A stretch of DNA of 64,000 nt from Sphingopyxis sp. Root154. Lineage in GTDB: Bacteria; Pseudomonadota; Alphaproteobacteria; Sphingomonadales; Sphingomonadaceae. A model generated the notes under the pieces. That model ran no database searches, was not told the DNA's origin, and saw only the letters and a program-made list of their open reading frames with translations. Both the position numbers and the translations under genes were made by a program. The stretch lies in assembly GCF_001427105.1 (NCBI RefSeq), contig NZ_LMGI01000001.1, positions 682,001 to 746,000 on the forward strand, read 5' to 3'. Below, in pieces: positions 7,943 through 19,680 of the stretch (positions are counted from its first letter, which is position 1; each line of letters opens with the position of its first letter).

Positions 7943-9556
7943 ATGGCCTCCATCCCGCTTACCCCCGGCGCCAGCGCCGCCCCGGCCGACGCGCCGTTCA
8001 ACCCGGCGGCGATGCCCGACGCGCAGAAGTATCTGATCTTTGCGGTGATGGCGTTCGGCCAGTTCATGGCGCTGATCGATATCCAGATCGTCGCCGCCTC
8101 CTTGAACGAGGTGCAGGCGGGCCTCAGCGCCGGACCCGACGAGATCAGCTGGGTGCAGACCGCCTATCTGATGGCCGAGCTGGTGATGATCCCCTTCTCC
8201 GCTTTCCTCGCGCAGGCGCTCTCGACGCGCTGGCTGTTCGCGGCGTCGGCCGGGCTGTTCACGATCGCGAGCGTGCTGTGCGGGCTCGCGTGGAGCATCG
8301 AATCGATGATTCTGTTCCGCGCCGTGCAGGGCTTCGTCGGCGGCGCGATGATCCCGACGGTGTTCGCGACGGGCTATATGCTGTTCGAGGGCAAGCAGCG
8401 CGCGATGATCCCCGCGATCCTCGGCATGGTATCGGTGCTCGCGCCGACGCTTGGCCCGACGGTCGGCGGCTGGATCACCGACACTATGGGCTGGCGCTGG
8501 GTCTTTTTCATCAACGTCTTGCCCGGTGCGATGGTGACGCTAGCGATCCTCGCGCTTGTGCGGATCGACAAGCCGAACCTGCCGATGCTGCGCCGTATCG
8601 ACTGGGTCCATCTCGCGTCGATGGCGGTGTTCCTCGCGGGGCTCGAGTTCGTGCTCGAGGAGGGTCCGAAGCACGACTGGTTCAGTGAACCCGAAATCGC
8701 GATCAGCGCGTGGGTGTCGTTCGTCGCCTTCGGCCTCTTTCTCGAACGCTCGTTCCGGTCGGACGGCCCGATCGTGAAGCTCACCCCCTTTCGCAAACCG
8801 ACCTTCGTCTTCGCCTGCGTCTTCAACCTCGTGATCGGCTTCGGCCTTTACGCGAGCACCTATCTGGTCCCGATCTTCCTCGGCCGTGTGCAGGGCTATA
8901 ACGCGTCGGAGATCGGCACGACCGTCTTCGTCTCGGGCCTCGCGCAACTCCTCGGCGTGCCGATCGCCGCCGCGCTGTCGCAGAAAGTCGACCAGCGCAT
9001 CGTCATCACCTTCGGACTCAGCCTGTTCGCGGTGGGCCTCTGGATGTTCAGCTTCATGACCCCCGAATGGGGCTTTGCCGCGCTGTTCTGGCCGCAGGTC
9101 GTGCGCAGTTTCGCGATCATGCTGTGCATCGTGCCCTCGGTCGGGCTCGCGCTCGGCAATTTCGAGGGGCCCGAATTGCGCTATGCCTCAGGGCTATTCA
9201 ACCTGATGCGCAACCTCGGCGGCGCGATCGGCATCGCGCTCGTCAACACCTGGCTCGGCGACAATTTGCACATCCACATGCTGCGCCTCTCCGAAGCGCT
9301 CGGCCGCTCGGCCGACGCCGCAAACGAAGCGGCAGCGGCGCTAGCCCAGCATATCGGCCGCACTGTCTCCGACCCCGCACTCGCGCAGCAGATGGCCGAA
9401 GGCACGCTCGGCCGCATCGTCGGGCGCGAGGCGCTCACCCTCGCCTTCGACGATGTCTTCCGCCTGATGGCCTATCTCTTCCTCGCCGCGCTGGTGATGG
9501 TGCCCTTCTGCAAGCCTCCGCCGATCGGTGGCCCGGCACCGAAAGATGCGCACTAG
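7943..9556 (+). CDS. DHA2-family MFS drug efflux transporter (EmrB/QacA type)
   Basis: 537 residues with about 14 hydrophobic segments. The N-terminal part (FGQFMALIDIQIVAASLNEVQAGL, then DEISWVQTAYLMAELVMIPFSAFLAQ) and motif C-like GMVSVLAPTLGPTVGGWITD are typical of proton-driven DHA2 pumps. It works with the HlyD-type protein encoded on the other side of the shared control region. Substrate unknown. A strong hairpin follows at 9568-9603. Confidence 0.93.
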   Translation: MASIPLTPGASAAPADAPFNPAAMPDAQKYLIFAVMAFGQFMALIDIQIVAASLNEVQAGLSAGPDEISWVQTAYLMAELVMIPFSAFLAQALSTRWLFAASAGLFTIASVLCGLAWSIESMILFRAVQGFVGGAMIPTVFATGYMLFEGKQRAMIPAILGMVSVLAPTLGPTVGGWITDTMGWRWVFFINVLPGAMVTLAILALVRIDKPNLPMLRRIDWVHLASMAVFLAGLEFVLEEGPKHDWFSEPEIAISAWVSFVAFGLFLERSFRSDGPIVKLTPFRKPTFVFACVFNLVIGFGLYASTYLVPIFLGRVQGYNASEIGTTVFVSGLAQLLGVPIAAALSQKVDQRIVITFGLSLFAVGLWMFSFMTPEWGFAALFWPQVVRSFAIMLCIVPSVGLALGNFEGPELRYASGLFNLMRNLGGAIGIALVNTWLGDNLHIHMLRLSEALGRSADAANEAAAALAQHIGRTVSDPALAQQMAEGTLGRIVGREALTLAFDDVFRLMAYLFLAALVMVPFCKPPPIGGPAPKDAH

Positions 9557-9567
9557 CCCCAAAAGAA

Positions 9568-9603
9568 GACCCGCCCCCAGGCCCATGTCCCCGGGGGCGG
9601 GTC
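9568..9603. terminator. Bidirectional hairpin terminator
   Basis: GACCCGCCCCC (9568-9578) pairs perfectly with GGGGGCGGGTC (9593-9603) around a 14-base loop, between the convergent MFS and katG genes. No U-run of note, so its use as an intrinsic terminator is probable but not certain. Confidence 0.65.
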
Positions 9604-9671
9604 GCGACCCGTCGTCTTGTACGGCCGCCGCTGCCCCCGCGGCATGATGCGCGGGCAGCGGCGCCAGAAGA

Positions 9672-12247
<2,576 letters not shown>

Positions 12248-12403
12248 GTGGCTAACACCCCCAACCAGCCGAATGAAAAGAAACCGCAGGCGGACCGCAA
12301 CGAAGAGCAGCGCCGCCAGCAACAGCAGCAGGGCGGCCAAGACCGCCAGCCCGGCAGCGAAAAGCGTCCCGATCAGGGCCGCCAGAACCCCCAGCAGCGC
12401 TGA
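12248..12403 (+). CDS. Small hydrophilic glutamine-rich protein
   Basis: 51 residues from a GTG start preceded by AAAGGAG at a spacing of about 8 bases, ending in TGA and followed 20 bases later by a strong intrinsic terminator, so it looks like a single-gene transcript. Composition is extreme: almost only Gln, Arg, Asn, Lys, Pro, Glu and Gly (RRQQQQQGGQDRQPG), with no hydrophobic core, so it is probably disordered. No function can be assigned; such highly hydrophilic small proteins are often stress-induced, but that is only a guess. Confidence 0.65.
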   Translation: MANTPNQPNEKKPQADRNEEQRRQQQQQGGQDRQPGSEKRPDQGRQNPQQR

Positions 12404-12422
12404 CGCCGTCAGCCTGCACGAG

Positions 12423-12451
12423 AAAGGGCCGCCCCACGGGGCGGCCCTTTT
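12423..12451 (+). terminator. Intrinsic terminator after the Gln-rich gene
   Basis: AAAGGGCCGCCCC (12423-12435) pairs with GGGGCGGCCCTTT (12438-12450), followed by TTCGTTT. Perfect 13-base arms; A/T flanks make it usable in both directions, also for the TonB receptor gene ending at 12474. Confidence 0.85.
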
Positions 12452-12473
12452 CGTTTGGTCGGGAGATGCAGGA

Positions 12474-14984
12474 TCAGAAGCTAAACTTGACCGTTCCGCC
12501 CCATGTCCGGGCATCGCCGACCTGCCCGGCGATCAGGCCGGTGTTACCGGGCGCCACCTGCAGCAGTTCGATGTAATTCACATCGAAGGCATTGCGGACC
12601 CAGCCGAAAACGTCGAGTCCTTCGCCGCGGAAGCCGACGCGGAAATTCGTCAAGGCATAGCCCTTGACGTCGGTATAAGCCGACGGCGATGCGTTCGAAT
12701 TCCAGTGCGAGCGATAATTGCCATCGACGCCCAGATAGACCTGCCCGTCCTTCGCCAGCAGCGTGACCGGTGCGTTTGCCTCGGCACCGTAGGAGAAGGC
12801 CCATTTCGACACGCCGGGCAAGCGCTGACCGGAAATGTCGCACTGGCGCGGACTGGCGGTATTGGGAACGCCCGCATTGGAATAATCCGGCGCCGCGCCC
12901 GGCGGCTGGAGCGTACCCCCCGACAGTTCGGGCGGGCACGGCGCGTTGGTGAACTTCTTGTATTTGGCGTCGGTATAGGCGCCGTTGCCATAAGCGGTGA
13001 AGCGCTCGCTCGCGACGATCTTGAGGTCTGCCTCGATGCCCTGAGTTCGAACCTTGTCGGCGTTGGCGAGATAGCCGCGCACCGTACCGAACTGCCCGCC
13101 GTTCACGGTCGCCTGGAAATCCTTGATGTCGGTGCGGAACGCCGACAGATTGAACGTCGCCCGGCGGTCGAAGAACTGCGTCTTGAGGCCCACTTCGAAA
13201 TGGTCGATCGATTCGGGCTTCACCGTGCTGGCGTCATAATTGACCGTGTTGTCGGAATTGAGCGGCAGACCGTTCTGGTTGATACCAAGCGTCTTGAAGC
13301 TCTTCGCATAGGTCGCATAGGCCAGGATGTCGGGCGCGACCTTGTAGTTCACGTTGAAATCATAGGTGAAGTTCCACGCGCTGTCCGAAGGCGCGCTCTC
13401 CTGCGGCTGATAGACGCCGCACTGTGCCGCCAGTACGGCGGGAAGGCTGGTGCCCGGTGCCGGGGTACAGTTGATGACCTGCCCCCCGCCATTGGTCACG
13501 ATCCGCTGATAAAAGCCCGACTTCTTGTCATAATTGACGCGCACGCCCGGCTGAATGGTCAGGGCGTCGGTCACCTTCCAGCTGAGCTGGCCGAACAGCG
13601 CCGCGCTGGTGCTCTTGAGATATTGCGTATTGGTGGCGGTCAGACCGTTGAGGACGCTCGGATCGTTCGCGAGGACGCCGGTGAGGCTCCACTTGCTGGC
13701 GTCGGCGCCCTGCTGCTCGGTCCCCTGCGTATCGATCCGCTGCTTGAAGCCGAACAGGCCGACAACGAAGTCGATCTTGTCGCCTTCGTAATTGTAGCGG
13801 AATTCCTGGCTATACTGGTCCTGCTGCGAGGGGTTTTGCGACTTCGAGACGATCGAGAGGCCGGTGAAGTCGCGGTCATTCTCGGGCTTCCAGTCCCAGA
13901 AGCGCCATGCACTGATCGACGTGAAGGTGCCGGGACCGACGTCCCATTTCACGCGCACCGACGCGCCGCCGATCTTGTTGCCAGCGTTCAGGCTGGCGTC
14001 GAGGTCGGTCAGGCGGTCATAGGGATTGGTGCTCGGCACCGCGTAATTGCGGCCGGGATTGGCGAGGTTCACCGCCGCGACCAGCGCGTCATACTGACGG
14101 GTGAGCACGCGCTGCGTCCGGCCGACGCGGACATAGGTCGTGCCATAGCCTTCGGGATCCTGCTTGCTGTAGTCGCCCGCCAGCGTGATGCTGAGATCTT
14201 CATTGGGCTGGAACAGCAGCTGGCCGCGCAGACCCAGATTATCCTGCTCGTTGATCCAGCGATCGCTCGTGACATTGAAAAGCGTGCCGCGCCGGCTGGT
14301 CGCGGCGATGGCGATGCGCGCCGCAATCTTGTCGGTCAGCGGGCCCGAGATCGCCGCCTTGGCTTGCCGGTAATTGAGATTGCCGACGCTTACCTCTGCC
14401 CGGCCCTCGAAATCGAAGGTCGGCTGGTTGGTCGTGATGTTGATCGCGCCTGCAGTGGTATTCTTGCCATAAAGCGTGCCCTGCGGACCGCGCAGAACCT
14501 CGACCTGATCGACGTCGAGGAAATCGAAGGTCGCGGCGGCGACGCGCGAATTATAGACGTCGTCGACATAGATGCCGACGCCCTGCTCGAACCCGTCGCT
14601 GGTGAGGCCGAAGGGCACGCCGAGGCCGCGGATGTTGACCGAGGTGTTACGCGGGTTCGAGGTGTAGACCTGCAGCGTCGGCGCAAGCTGCTGCAGCTTC
14701 ACGACGTTGAAGTTACCGGTGGCCTCGATCGAATCGCCGCGGATCACCGAGATCGCGACGGGAACTTCCTGTGCGGTTTCCTGACGGCGGCGGGCGGTGA
14801 CGATAATGATGTCGCCGCGACTGGCCTGGTCGGCAGCATCGGCGGTGGTCGCGGCGGCGGCATCGACTTCGTCGGCAGCGGTTTCAGCGGCGGCGGCGGA
14901 CGGCGCGGCGCACGCGAGCAAGAAGGACAAGGTAAGCGAGGTGGCCTGCACGCGGCGGCGGACCGAAGGATATTTCGCAGTCAT
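12474..14984 (-). CDS. TonB-dependent outer membrane receptor
   Basis: 836 residues with a signal peptide (residues 1-33, ending SAAAAE), an Ala/Asp-rich linker, a TonB box-like DIIIVTARRR (about 58-67), a plug domain (VPVAISVIRGDSIEA, NIRGLGVPFG, VEVLRGPQGTLYGKNTTAGAINITT) and a 22-strand barrel closing with KFSF. This is the FecA-like type common in sphingomonads, with no TonB-independent signalling domain. The gene follows a YezD gene by 90 bases on the same strand, which may hint at a sulfur compound as substrate. The real ligand is unknown. Confidence 0.93.
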   Translation of the reverse strand: MTAKYPSVRRRVQATSLTLSFLLACAAPSAAAAETAADEVDAAAATTADAADQASRGDIIIVTARRRQETAQEVPVAISVIRGDSIEATGNFNVVKLQQLAPTLQVYTSNPRNTSVNIRGLGVPFGLTSDGFEQGVGIYVDDVYNSRVAAATFDFLDVDQVEVLRGPQGTLYGKNTTAGAINITTNQPTFDFEGRAEVSVGNLNYRQAKAAISGPLTDKIAARIAIAATSRRGTLFNVTSDRWINEQDNLGLRGQLLFQPNEDLSITLAGDYSKQDPEGYGTTYVRVGRTQRVLTRQYDALVAAVNLANPGRNYAVPSTNPYDRLTDLDASLNAGNKIGGASVRVKWDVGPGTFTSISAWRFWDWKPENDRDFTGLSIVSKSQNPSQQDQYSQEFRYNYEGDKIDFVVGLFGFKQRIDTQGTEQQGADASKWSLTGVLANDPSVLNGLTATNTQYLKSTSAALFGQLSWKVTDALTIQPGVRVNYDKKSGFYQRIVTNGGGQVINCTPAPGTSLPAVLAAQCGVYQPQESAPSDSAWNFTYDFNVNYKVAPDILAYATYAKSFKTLGINQNGLPLNSDNTVNYDASTVKPESIDHFEVGLKTQFFDRRATFNLSAFRTDIKDFQATVNGGQFGTVRGYLANADKVRTQGIEADLKIVASERFTAYGNGAYTDAKYKKFTNAPCPPELSGGTLQPPGAAPDYSNAGVPNTASPRQCDISGQRLPGVSKWAFSYGAEANAPVTLLAKDGQVYLGVDGNYRSHWNSNASPSAYTDVKGYALTNFRVGFRGEGLDVFGWVRNAFDVNYIELLQVAPGNTGLIAGQVGDARTWGGTVKFSF

Positions 14985-15074
14985 GGGTCATTTCCTGTTG
15001 CAATAGAAATCACCACATCCGGCGGTCCGGTCTGCGGCAAGGGGGGACGCATGTCCCCTTTGGGAGCTCAAAAT

Positions 15075-15245
15075 TCAGTTGGGGTAGCGGTGTCGCTCGG
15101 TCACATCGACCTGCACAAGACGCCCCTCGTGCACGGTCAGCTGGATTGCACCGAACTTCAGCTTGTCGAGTGCTTCGAGCACGGTCTGAATGGCCCGCGG
15201 CACCTCTTCGGAGCCGCCTTTGGCGACTTCGTTGATAGCGCTCAT
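15075..15245 (-). CDS. YezD family (DUF2292) small protein
   Basis: 56 residues: INEVAKGGSEEVPRAIQTVLEALDKLKFGAIQLTVHEGRLVQVDVTERHRY. The GAIQLTVHEGRLVQVDVTERHR core is the DUF2292/YezD signature. The start at 15245 has a strong ribosome site (GGGAAAGGAA) and a plausible promoter 34-61 bases upstream. In other bacteria the family is often met next to sulfate and sulfonate uptake genes; the molecular role is not known to me. Here it heads a likely two-gene unit with the TonB receptor. Confidence 0.85.
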   Translation of the reverse strand: MSAINEVAKGGSEEVPRAIQTVLEALDKLKFGAIQLTVHEGRLVQVDVTERHRYPN

Positions 15246-15278
15246 GATAATTCCTTTCCCTCTTGGATTCGCCCGGCA

Positions 15279-15306
15279 AGCATATTCCAAGTGATTTAGT
15301 AGACAA
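15279..15306 (-). promoter_or_regulatory. Possible sigma-70 promoter of the YezD-TonB unit
   Basis: On the minus strand TTGTCT (15306-15301) and TATGCT (15284-15279) are separated by 16 bases and lie just upstream of the YezD start. Each box matches the consensus at four of six positions. Confidence 0.4.
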
Positions 15307-15449
15307 TGATTGATTTGCTTTCTGCGCCGAAAGGTTGGGTTGTCGCGCCAAACGGACCGCGCCGAACGGATTCAGATGTGCGACGGGGCGACAGACGCAA
15401 CGACGCTAGGGATTGCGCGCGAGTCCCAGTGCTGGCAAAGGCTGGCTCA

Positions 15450-16454
15450 ATGAGCAAAATTAACGATCTGATGGCCCGCGGAACCGAGCTTCTCGGCAGC
15501 GACTACGCCATTCTCTGCGGTGCGATGAGCTGGGTTTCCGAACGCCATCTGGTCAGCGCGATCAGCAATGCCGGCGGGTTCGGCGTGATCGCGTGCGGCG
15601 CGATGACACCCGAGCTTCTCGATGCCGAAATCGCGGCGACCAAGGCGCTGGCAAAGCGCAACTTTGGCGTCAATCTGATCACCATGCACCCGCAGCTCTT
15701 CGAACTGATCGACGTGTGCACGAAGCACAAGGTCGGGCATGTCGTGCTTGCAGGCGGCCTGCCGCCCAAGGGCAGCCTCGAAGCGATCAAGGCATCGGGC
15801 GCGAAGGTCATCTGCTTTGCACCGACGCTGGCACTGGCGAAAAAGCTCGTCCGCTCGGGCGTCGACGCGCTGGTGATCGAAGGAATGGAGGCCGGCGGCC
15901 ATATCGGCCCGGTGTCGACGAGCGTGCTGGCGCAGGAAATCCTGCCGACATTGGCCGATGAAGTTCCGGTCTTTGTCGCAGGCGGCATCGGCCGCGGCGA
16001 GGCCATTGCCGCCTATCTGGAAATGGGCGCCTCGGGGGTCCAGCTCGGCACGCGGTTCGTCTGCGCGACCGAGAGCATCGCGCATCCCAATTTCAAAAAG
16101 GCATTCATGCGCGCCTCGGCGCGCGAAGCCATCGCGAGTGTCCAGATCGACCCGCGCCTGCCCGTGATCCCGGTGCGCGCGCTCAAGAATGCGGGGACCG
16201 AAGCCTTCACCGCCAAGCAGCGCGAGGTCGCGAACAAACTCGACAGCGGCCAGGTCGACATGATGGAAGCACAGCTGGAAATCGAGCATTATTGGGCGGG
16301 CGCGCTGCGCCGCGCGGTGATCGATGGCGACGTCGAAAATGGTTCGTTAATGGCAGGGCAATCTGTTGGTATGGTATCCGAAGAGGAGAGCGCGGCAGCA
16401 ATTGTCGCATCTCTGGTGCAACAGGCCGAAGCCGCGTTGCAAGCTCGGGGTTGA
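15450..16454 (+). CDS. NAD(P)H-dependent flavin oxidoreductase (nitronate monooxygenase family)
   Basis: 334 residues of FMN-binding TIM barrel. ILCGAMSWVSERHLVSAISNAGGFGVIACGAM is the family N-terminus (MS-W in place of the usual GMxxVA), with FGVNLITMHPQ, the EGMEAGGHIGPVST loop (catalytic His region) and FVAGGIGRGEAIAAYLEMGASGVQLGTRF. Relatives include nitronate monooxygenase and FabK enoyl reductase. The start at 15450 fits the family; the frame is open further upstream but the added residues look random. Exact substrate unknown. It is divergent from the YezD gene. Confidence 0.87.
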   Translation: MSKINDLMARGTELLGSDYAILCGAMSWVSERHLVSAISNAGGFGVIACGAMTPELLDAEIAATKALAKRNFGVNLITMHPQLFELIDVCTKHKVGHVVLAGGLPPKGSLEAIKASGAKVICFAPTLALAKKLVRSGVDALVIEGMEAGGHIGPVSTSVLAQEILPTLADEVPVFVAGGIGRGEAIAAYLEMGASGVQLGTRFVCATESIAHPNFKKAFMRASAREAIASVQIDPRLPVIPVRALKNAGTEAFTAKQREVANKLDSGQVDMMEAQLEIEHYWAGALRRAVIDGDVENGSLMAGQSVGMVSEEESAAAIVASLVQQAEAALQARG

Positions 16455-16485
16455 TCCCGCATAATATGCGGATGGGGAGTGGGTC

Positions 16486-17211
16486 ATGAATTTGTCGCGT
16501 AAGATTATCGTTGCCGGCCTGCTGGCGAGCGTTGCCGCCTGTGCGCCCAAGCCCCCGCCGCCCCCTCCTCCGCCCCCGCCCCCGCCGGTCGTGATCGTCA
16601 TCCCGCCGCGGCCGCTGCCGCCGGGCAATGCTGCCGTAACGCAAATCCTGCCCGGCCGCGGGATCGACGGACGCTTTGTCACCGCGAACAGCGGCGTGAC
16701 CGGCGACCGGGCCTTCTGGCAGCTGAAAATCGGCCTCAATGTCGCGGCCATCGGCTGCCGCGGGCTTGAGGAAACGACGCTTATTTCGGCGTACAACAAC
16801 ATCATCAAGACGCACGGCAAGGTGATCAAGTCGACCGAGAAGAGCGTCATCACCCAGCTCGGCAAGGAAAACAAAAACAACGGCATCGCGCCGCGCGACC
16901 GCCTTTCGACGCAGCTGTTCAACTATTTCGCGCAGCCGCCGGCCCAGCGCGGCTTCTGCGCCCGTGCCAACGAGATCGCGCAGCTCGTGTCGTCGACCCC
17001 GACCGCGCAGCTCGTCGAACAGGCACCCGCACATCTTGCGCGGCTCGACGAGCCGTTCAACGAATTTTATCAGGCCTATGCGCAGTATCAGGTCGATGCC
17101 GTCGCGTGGGATGCGAAATATGCGCCGAGACCGGCGATCATGAGCACCCCGGCGCCGGCGACCCCGGTCGGCCCGACCGCTTCCGTGACTGTTCCGCCGG
17201 GTAACAACTGA
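16486..17211 (+). CDS. Polyproline lipoprotein of unknown function
   Basis: 241 residues. A lipoprotein signal with lipobox SVAAC puts the lipidated cysteine at residue 19, followed at once by a run of about 12 prolines (24-35) and a second Pro/Val segment, which would hold the globular part away from the membrane. The body (about 50-210) has two or three cysteines (IGCRGLEE, RGFCARANEIAQL) and ends in a Pro/Ala/Thr-rich tail. No family recognised. It lies between the flavin oxidoreductase and ptsP on the same strand, with short gaps. Confidence 0.75.
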   Translation: MNLSRKIIVAGLLASVAACAPKPPPPPPPPPPPPVVIVIPPRPLPPGNAAVTQILPGRGIDGRFVTANSGVTGDRAFWQLKIGLNVAAIGCRGLEETTLISAYNNIIKTHGKVIKSTEKSVITQLGKENKNNGIAPRDRLSTQLFNYFAQPPAQRGFCARANEIAQLVSSTPTAQLVEQAPAHLARLDEPFNEFYQAYAQYQVDAVAWDAKYAPRPAIMSTPAPATPVGPTASVTVPPGNN

Positions 17212-17298
17212 CTCGGGATCCCCACTGCACAGGAATCAATTCGACAATCGCGCGCGGGGTATTGGCGCGCAGCGCATCCTTCTGTTAGCAGGATTGCA

Positions 17299-19599
17299 AT
17301 GACCAACGCCCCGCCACCGCCCTCGTCGGCCGCCCAGTCGGCTCGCACCATCCTGACTCGCCTGCACGAGGTCATGGCGTCGCGTTCCAATGCGCAGGGC
17401 AAGCTGAACCAGGTCGTCGGCATCATCGGCGAATGCCTCGATAGCGAGGTCTGCTCGATCTACCTGCTGCGCGACGGCGCACTCGAACTTTATGCGACCC
17501 GCGGGCTGAAGCAGGAGGCGGTGCACGTCACGCGCCTCGGCCTCGGCGAAGGGCTGGTCGGCATGATCGCCGACCAGATCGAGACGCTGAACCTCGACGA
17601 AGCCGCCGCGCACCCGGACTTTTCCTATCGCCCCGAAACGGGCGAAGAACTGTTCCACAGCTTCGCCGGGGTGCCGATCATCCGGCGCGAGCGTGCAGTC
17701 GGCGTGCTGTGCGTCCAGCACAGCGATCCGCGCCGTTATGACGATATCGAGATCGAGACGCTGCAGACCGTCGCGATGGTGCTGTCCGAACTGATCGCCA
17801 ACGCCGACCTGGTCGATACCGCCGCGCGCACCGATGCCGCAGCCGCCGACCAGTCGGCGCAGCGGCTCAATGGCCAGAAACTCGTTGACGGCATGGGCGC
17901 CGGGGTTGCGGTGTTCCACCAGCCGCGCATCACGATCGAGCACACCGTCGCCGATGACACCGAGGCCGAACGCCACCGCGTCTACGCCGCGTTCGACAAG
18001 ATGCGCGAGCAGATCGACCGCATGGCGAGCTCGGCCGACTTCGGCGTCGGCGGCGAGCATGAAGAGGTCATAGAAACCTACAAGATGTTCGCCTATGACG
18101 AGGGCTGGTCGCGTCGGATCAACGAGGCGATCGACAGCGGCCTGACCGCCGAGGCGGCGATCGAGCGCGTCCAGCAGCGCACCCGCATGCGGATGCGTCA
18201 GATCGACGACCCCCTGCTGCGCGACCGCATGCACGACCTGGAGGATCTGTCGAACCGGCTGATCCGCATCGTGTCGGGGCAGATGGGCACCGCGGCACAG
18301 ATGGGGGGGCTGCGGCAGGATTCGATACTGATCGCACGCAACCTCGGCCCCGCCGAGCTGCTCGAATATGACCGCCGCCGCCTGAAGGGCGTCGTGCTCG
18401 AGGAAGGGTCATTGACGGCTCACGTCATCATCGTTGCGCGAGCGATGGGTGTGCCGGTGATGGGTCGCGTCAGTGATGTGCGCGCCTCTATCCGTGAAGG
18501 CGATTTGCTGCTGCTCGATGCGGCAGCAGGCTCCGTGCATGTCCGGCCGACACAGGCGGTGCAGGATGCGTTCGACGCCAAGCTTGAAATTTCGCAAAAG
18601 CGCCGGGCCAACCTCGCCTCGTTGCGCGACCTGCCCGCGGTCACCAAGGACGGCGTCCCGATCGAATTGATGATCAACGCCGGACTGCGCGAGGATATTG
18701 CGGCGCTCGACCTGACCGGCGCACGCGGGATCGGGCTGTTCCGTACTGAATTCCAGTTTCTTGTATCGGCAACGCTGCCCTCGCGCGACCGCCAGCAGCG
18801 CCTGTATCGCGACGTGCTCGACGCCGCGGGCGACCGGCCGGTGATCTTCCGCACCGTCGACATCGGCGGCGACAAGGCGCTGCCCTATATGAATGCCGGT
18901 GACATCGCGCATGAGGAAAATCCGGCGATGGGCTGGCGCGCGCTGCGCCTGGCGCTCGAGCGCGAGGGGCTGCTCAAGGTTCAGGCGCGCGCGCTGATGG
19001 AGGCGGCCGCCGGGCGGACGCTTAACGTCATGTTCCCGATGGTGTCCGAACCTTGGGAATATGAAGCCGCGCGCGACCTGTTCGTCGGCCAGCGGGCCTG
19101 GCTTGCGAGCCACAACAAGAAATTGCCGGTCGCGATCCGCTACGGCGCGATGCTCGAGGTTCCGGGACTTCTCGAAACGCTCGACCTGATGCTGCCGCAT
19201 CTCGACTTCCTGTCGATCGGCACCAACGACCTGACCCAGTTTCTGTTCGCCGCCGACCGCGCGCACCCGCGTCTCGCCGAACGCTATGACTGGTTATCGC
19301 CGACCGTCATGCGCTATCTCGCGCGCGTCGTGCGTACGGTGTCGGGGTCCAAGGTCGCGCTCGGCGTCTGCGGCGAAATGGGCGGCCGCCCGCTCGAGGC
19401 GATGGCGCTGCTCGGCGTCGGCATCGAACGCCTGTCGATCACCCCCGCCGGAGTCGGCCCGGTGAAGGCGATGGTCCGTTCGCTCGACCTCGGTGCACTG
19501 CGCGCCGACATGGCGGCGATCCTGGCCCAGCCGTCATCCGACCCGCGTGGCCAGTATCAGGCATGGGCGCAGCAACATCAGGTCGATCTGGGCGATTAA
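17299..19599 (+). CDS. ptsP: Phosphoenolpyruvate-protein phosphotransferase of the nitrogen PTS (EI-Ntr)
   Basis: 766 residues. An N-terminal GAF domain (about 20-165, CLDSEVCSIYLLRDGALELYAT...GVPIIRRERAVGVLCVQHSDPR) precedes the enzyme I part: helical HPr-binding region, the phospho-histidine segment GSLTAHVIIVARAMGVPVMG, and the PEP-binding barrel (GARGIGLFRTEFQFL, IGTNDLTQFLFAADR, LGVCGEMGG with the catalytic cysteine). It passes phosphate from PEP to NPr and on to EIIA-Ntr, which adjusts K+ and nitrogen responses. In alphaproteobacteria it often follows lysC at a short distance; here the two are 13 kb apart. No ptsN or ptsO is present. Confidence 0.95.
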   Translation: MTNAPPPPSSAAQSARTILTRLHEVMASRSNAQGKLNQVVGIIGECLDSEVCSIYLLRDGALELYATRGLKQEAVHVTRLGLGEGLVGMIADQIETLNLDEAAAHPDFSYRPETGEELFHSFAGVPIIRRERAVGVLCVQHSDPRRYDDIEIETLQTVAMVLSELIANADLVDTAARTDAAAADQSAQRLNGQKLVDGMGAGVAVFHQPRITIEHTVADDTEAERHRVYAAFDKMREQIDRMASSADFGVGGEHEEVIETYKMFAYDEGWSRRINEAIDSGLTAEAAIERVQQRTRMRMRQIDDPLLRDRMHDLEDLSNRLIRIVSGQMGTAAQMGGLRQDSILIARNLGPAELLEYDRRRLKGVVLEEGSLTAHVIIVARAMGVPVMGRVSDVRASIREGDLLLLDAAAGSVHVRPTQAVQDAFDAKLEISQKRRANLASLRDLPAVTKDGVPIELMINAGLREDIAALDLTGARGIGLFRTEFQFLVSATLPSRDRQQRLYRDVLDAAGDRPVIFRTVDIGGDKALPYMNAGDIAHEENPAMGWRALRLALEREGLLKVQARALMEAAAGRTLNVMFPMVSEPWEYEAARDLFVGQRAWLASHNKKLPVAIRYGAMLEVPGLLETLDLMLPHLDFLSIGTNDLTQFLFAADRAHPRLAERYDWLSPTVMRYLARVVRTVSGSKVALGVCGEMGGRPLEAMALLGVGIERLSITPAGVGPVKAMVRSLDLGALRADMAAILAQPSSDPRGQYQAWAQQHQVDLGD

Positions 19600-19680
19600 G
19601 CCGATTTTCGCCCGCACCGCCATTGTCACGGCGCATATGTTTATGTTATGTTCTCCATTCGATTCCACGAGGAGAGAGTG

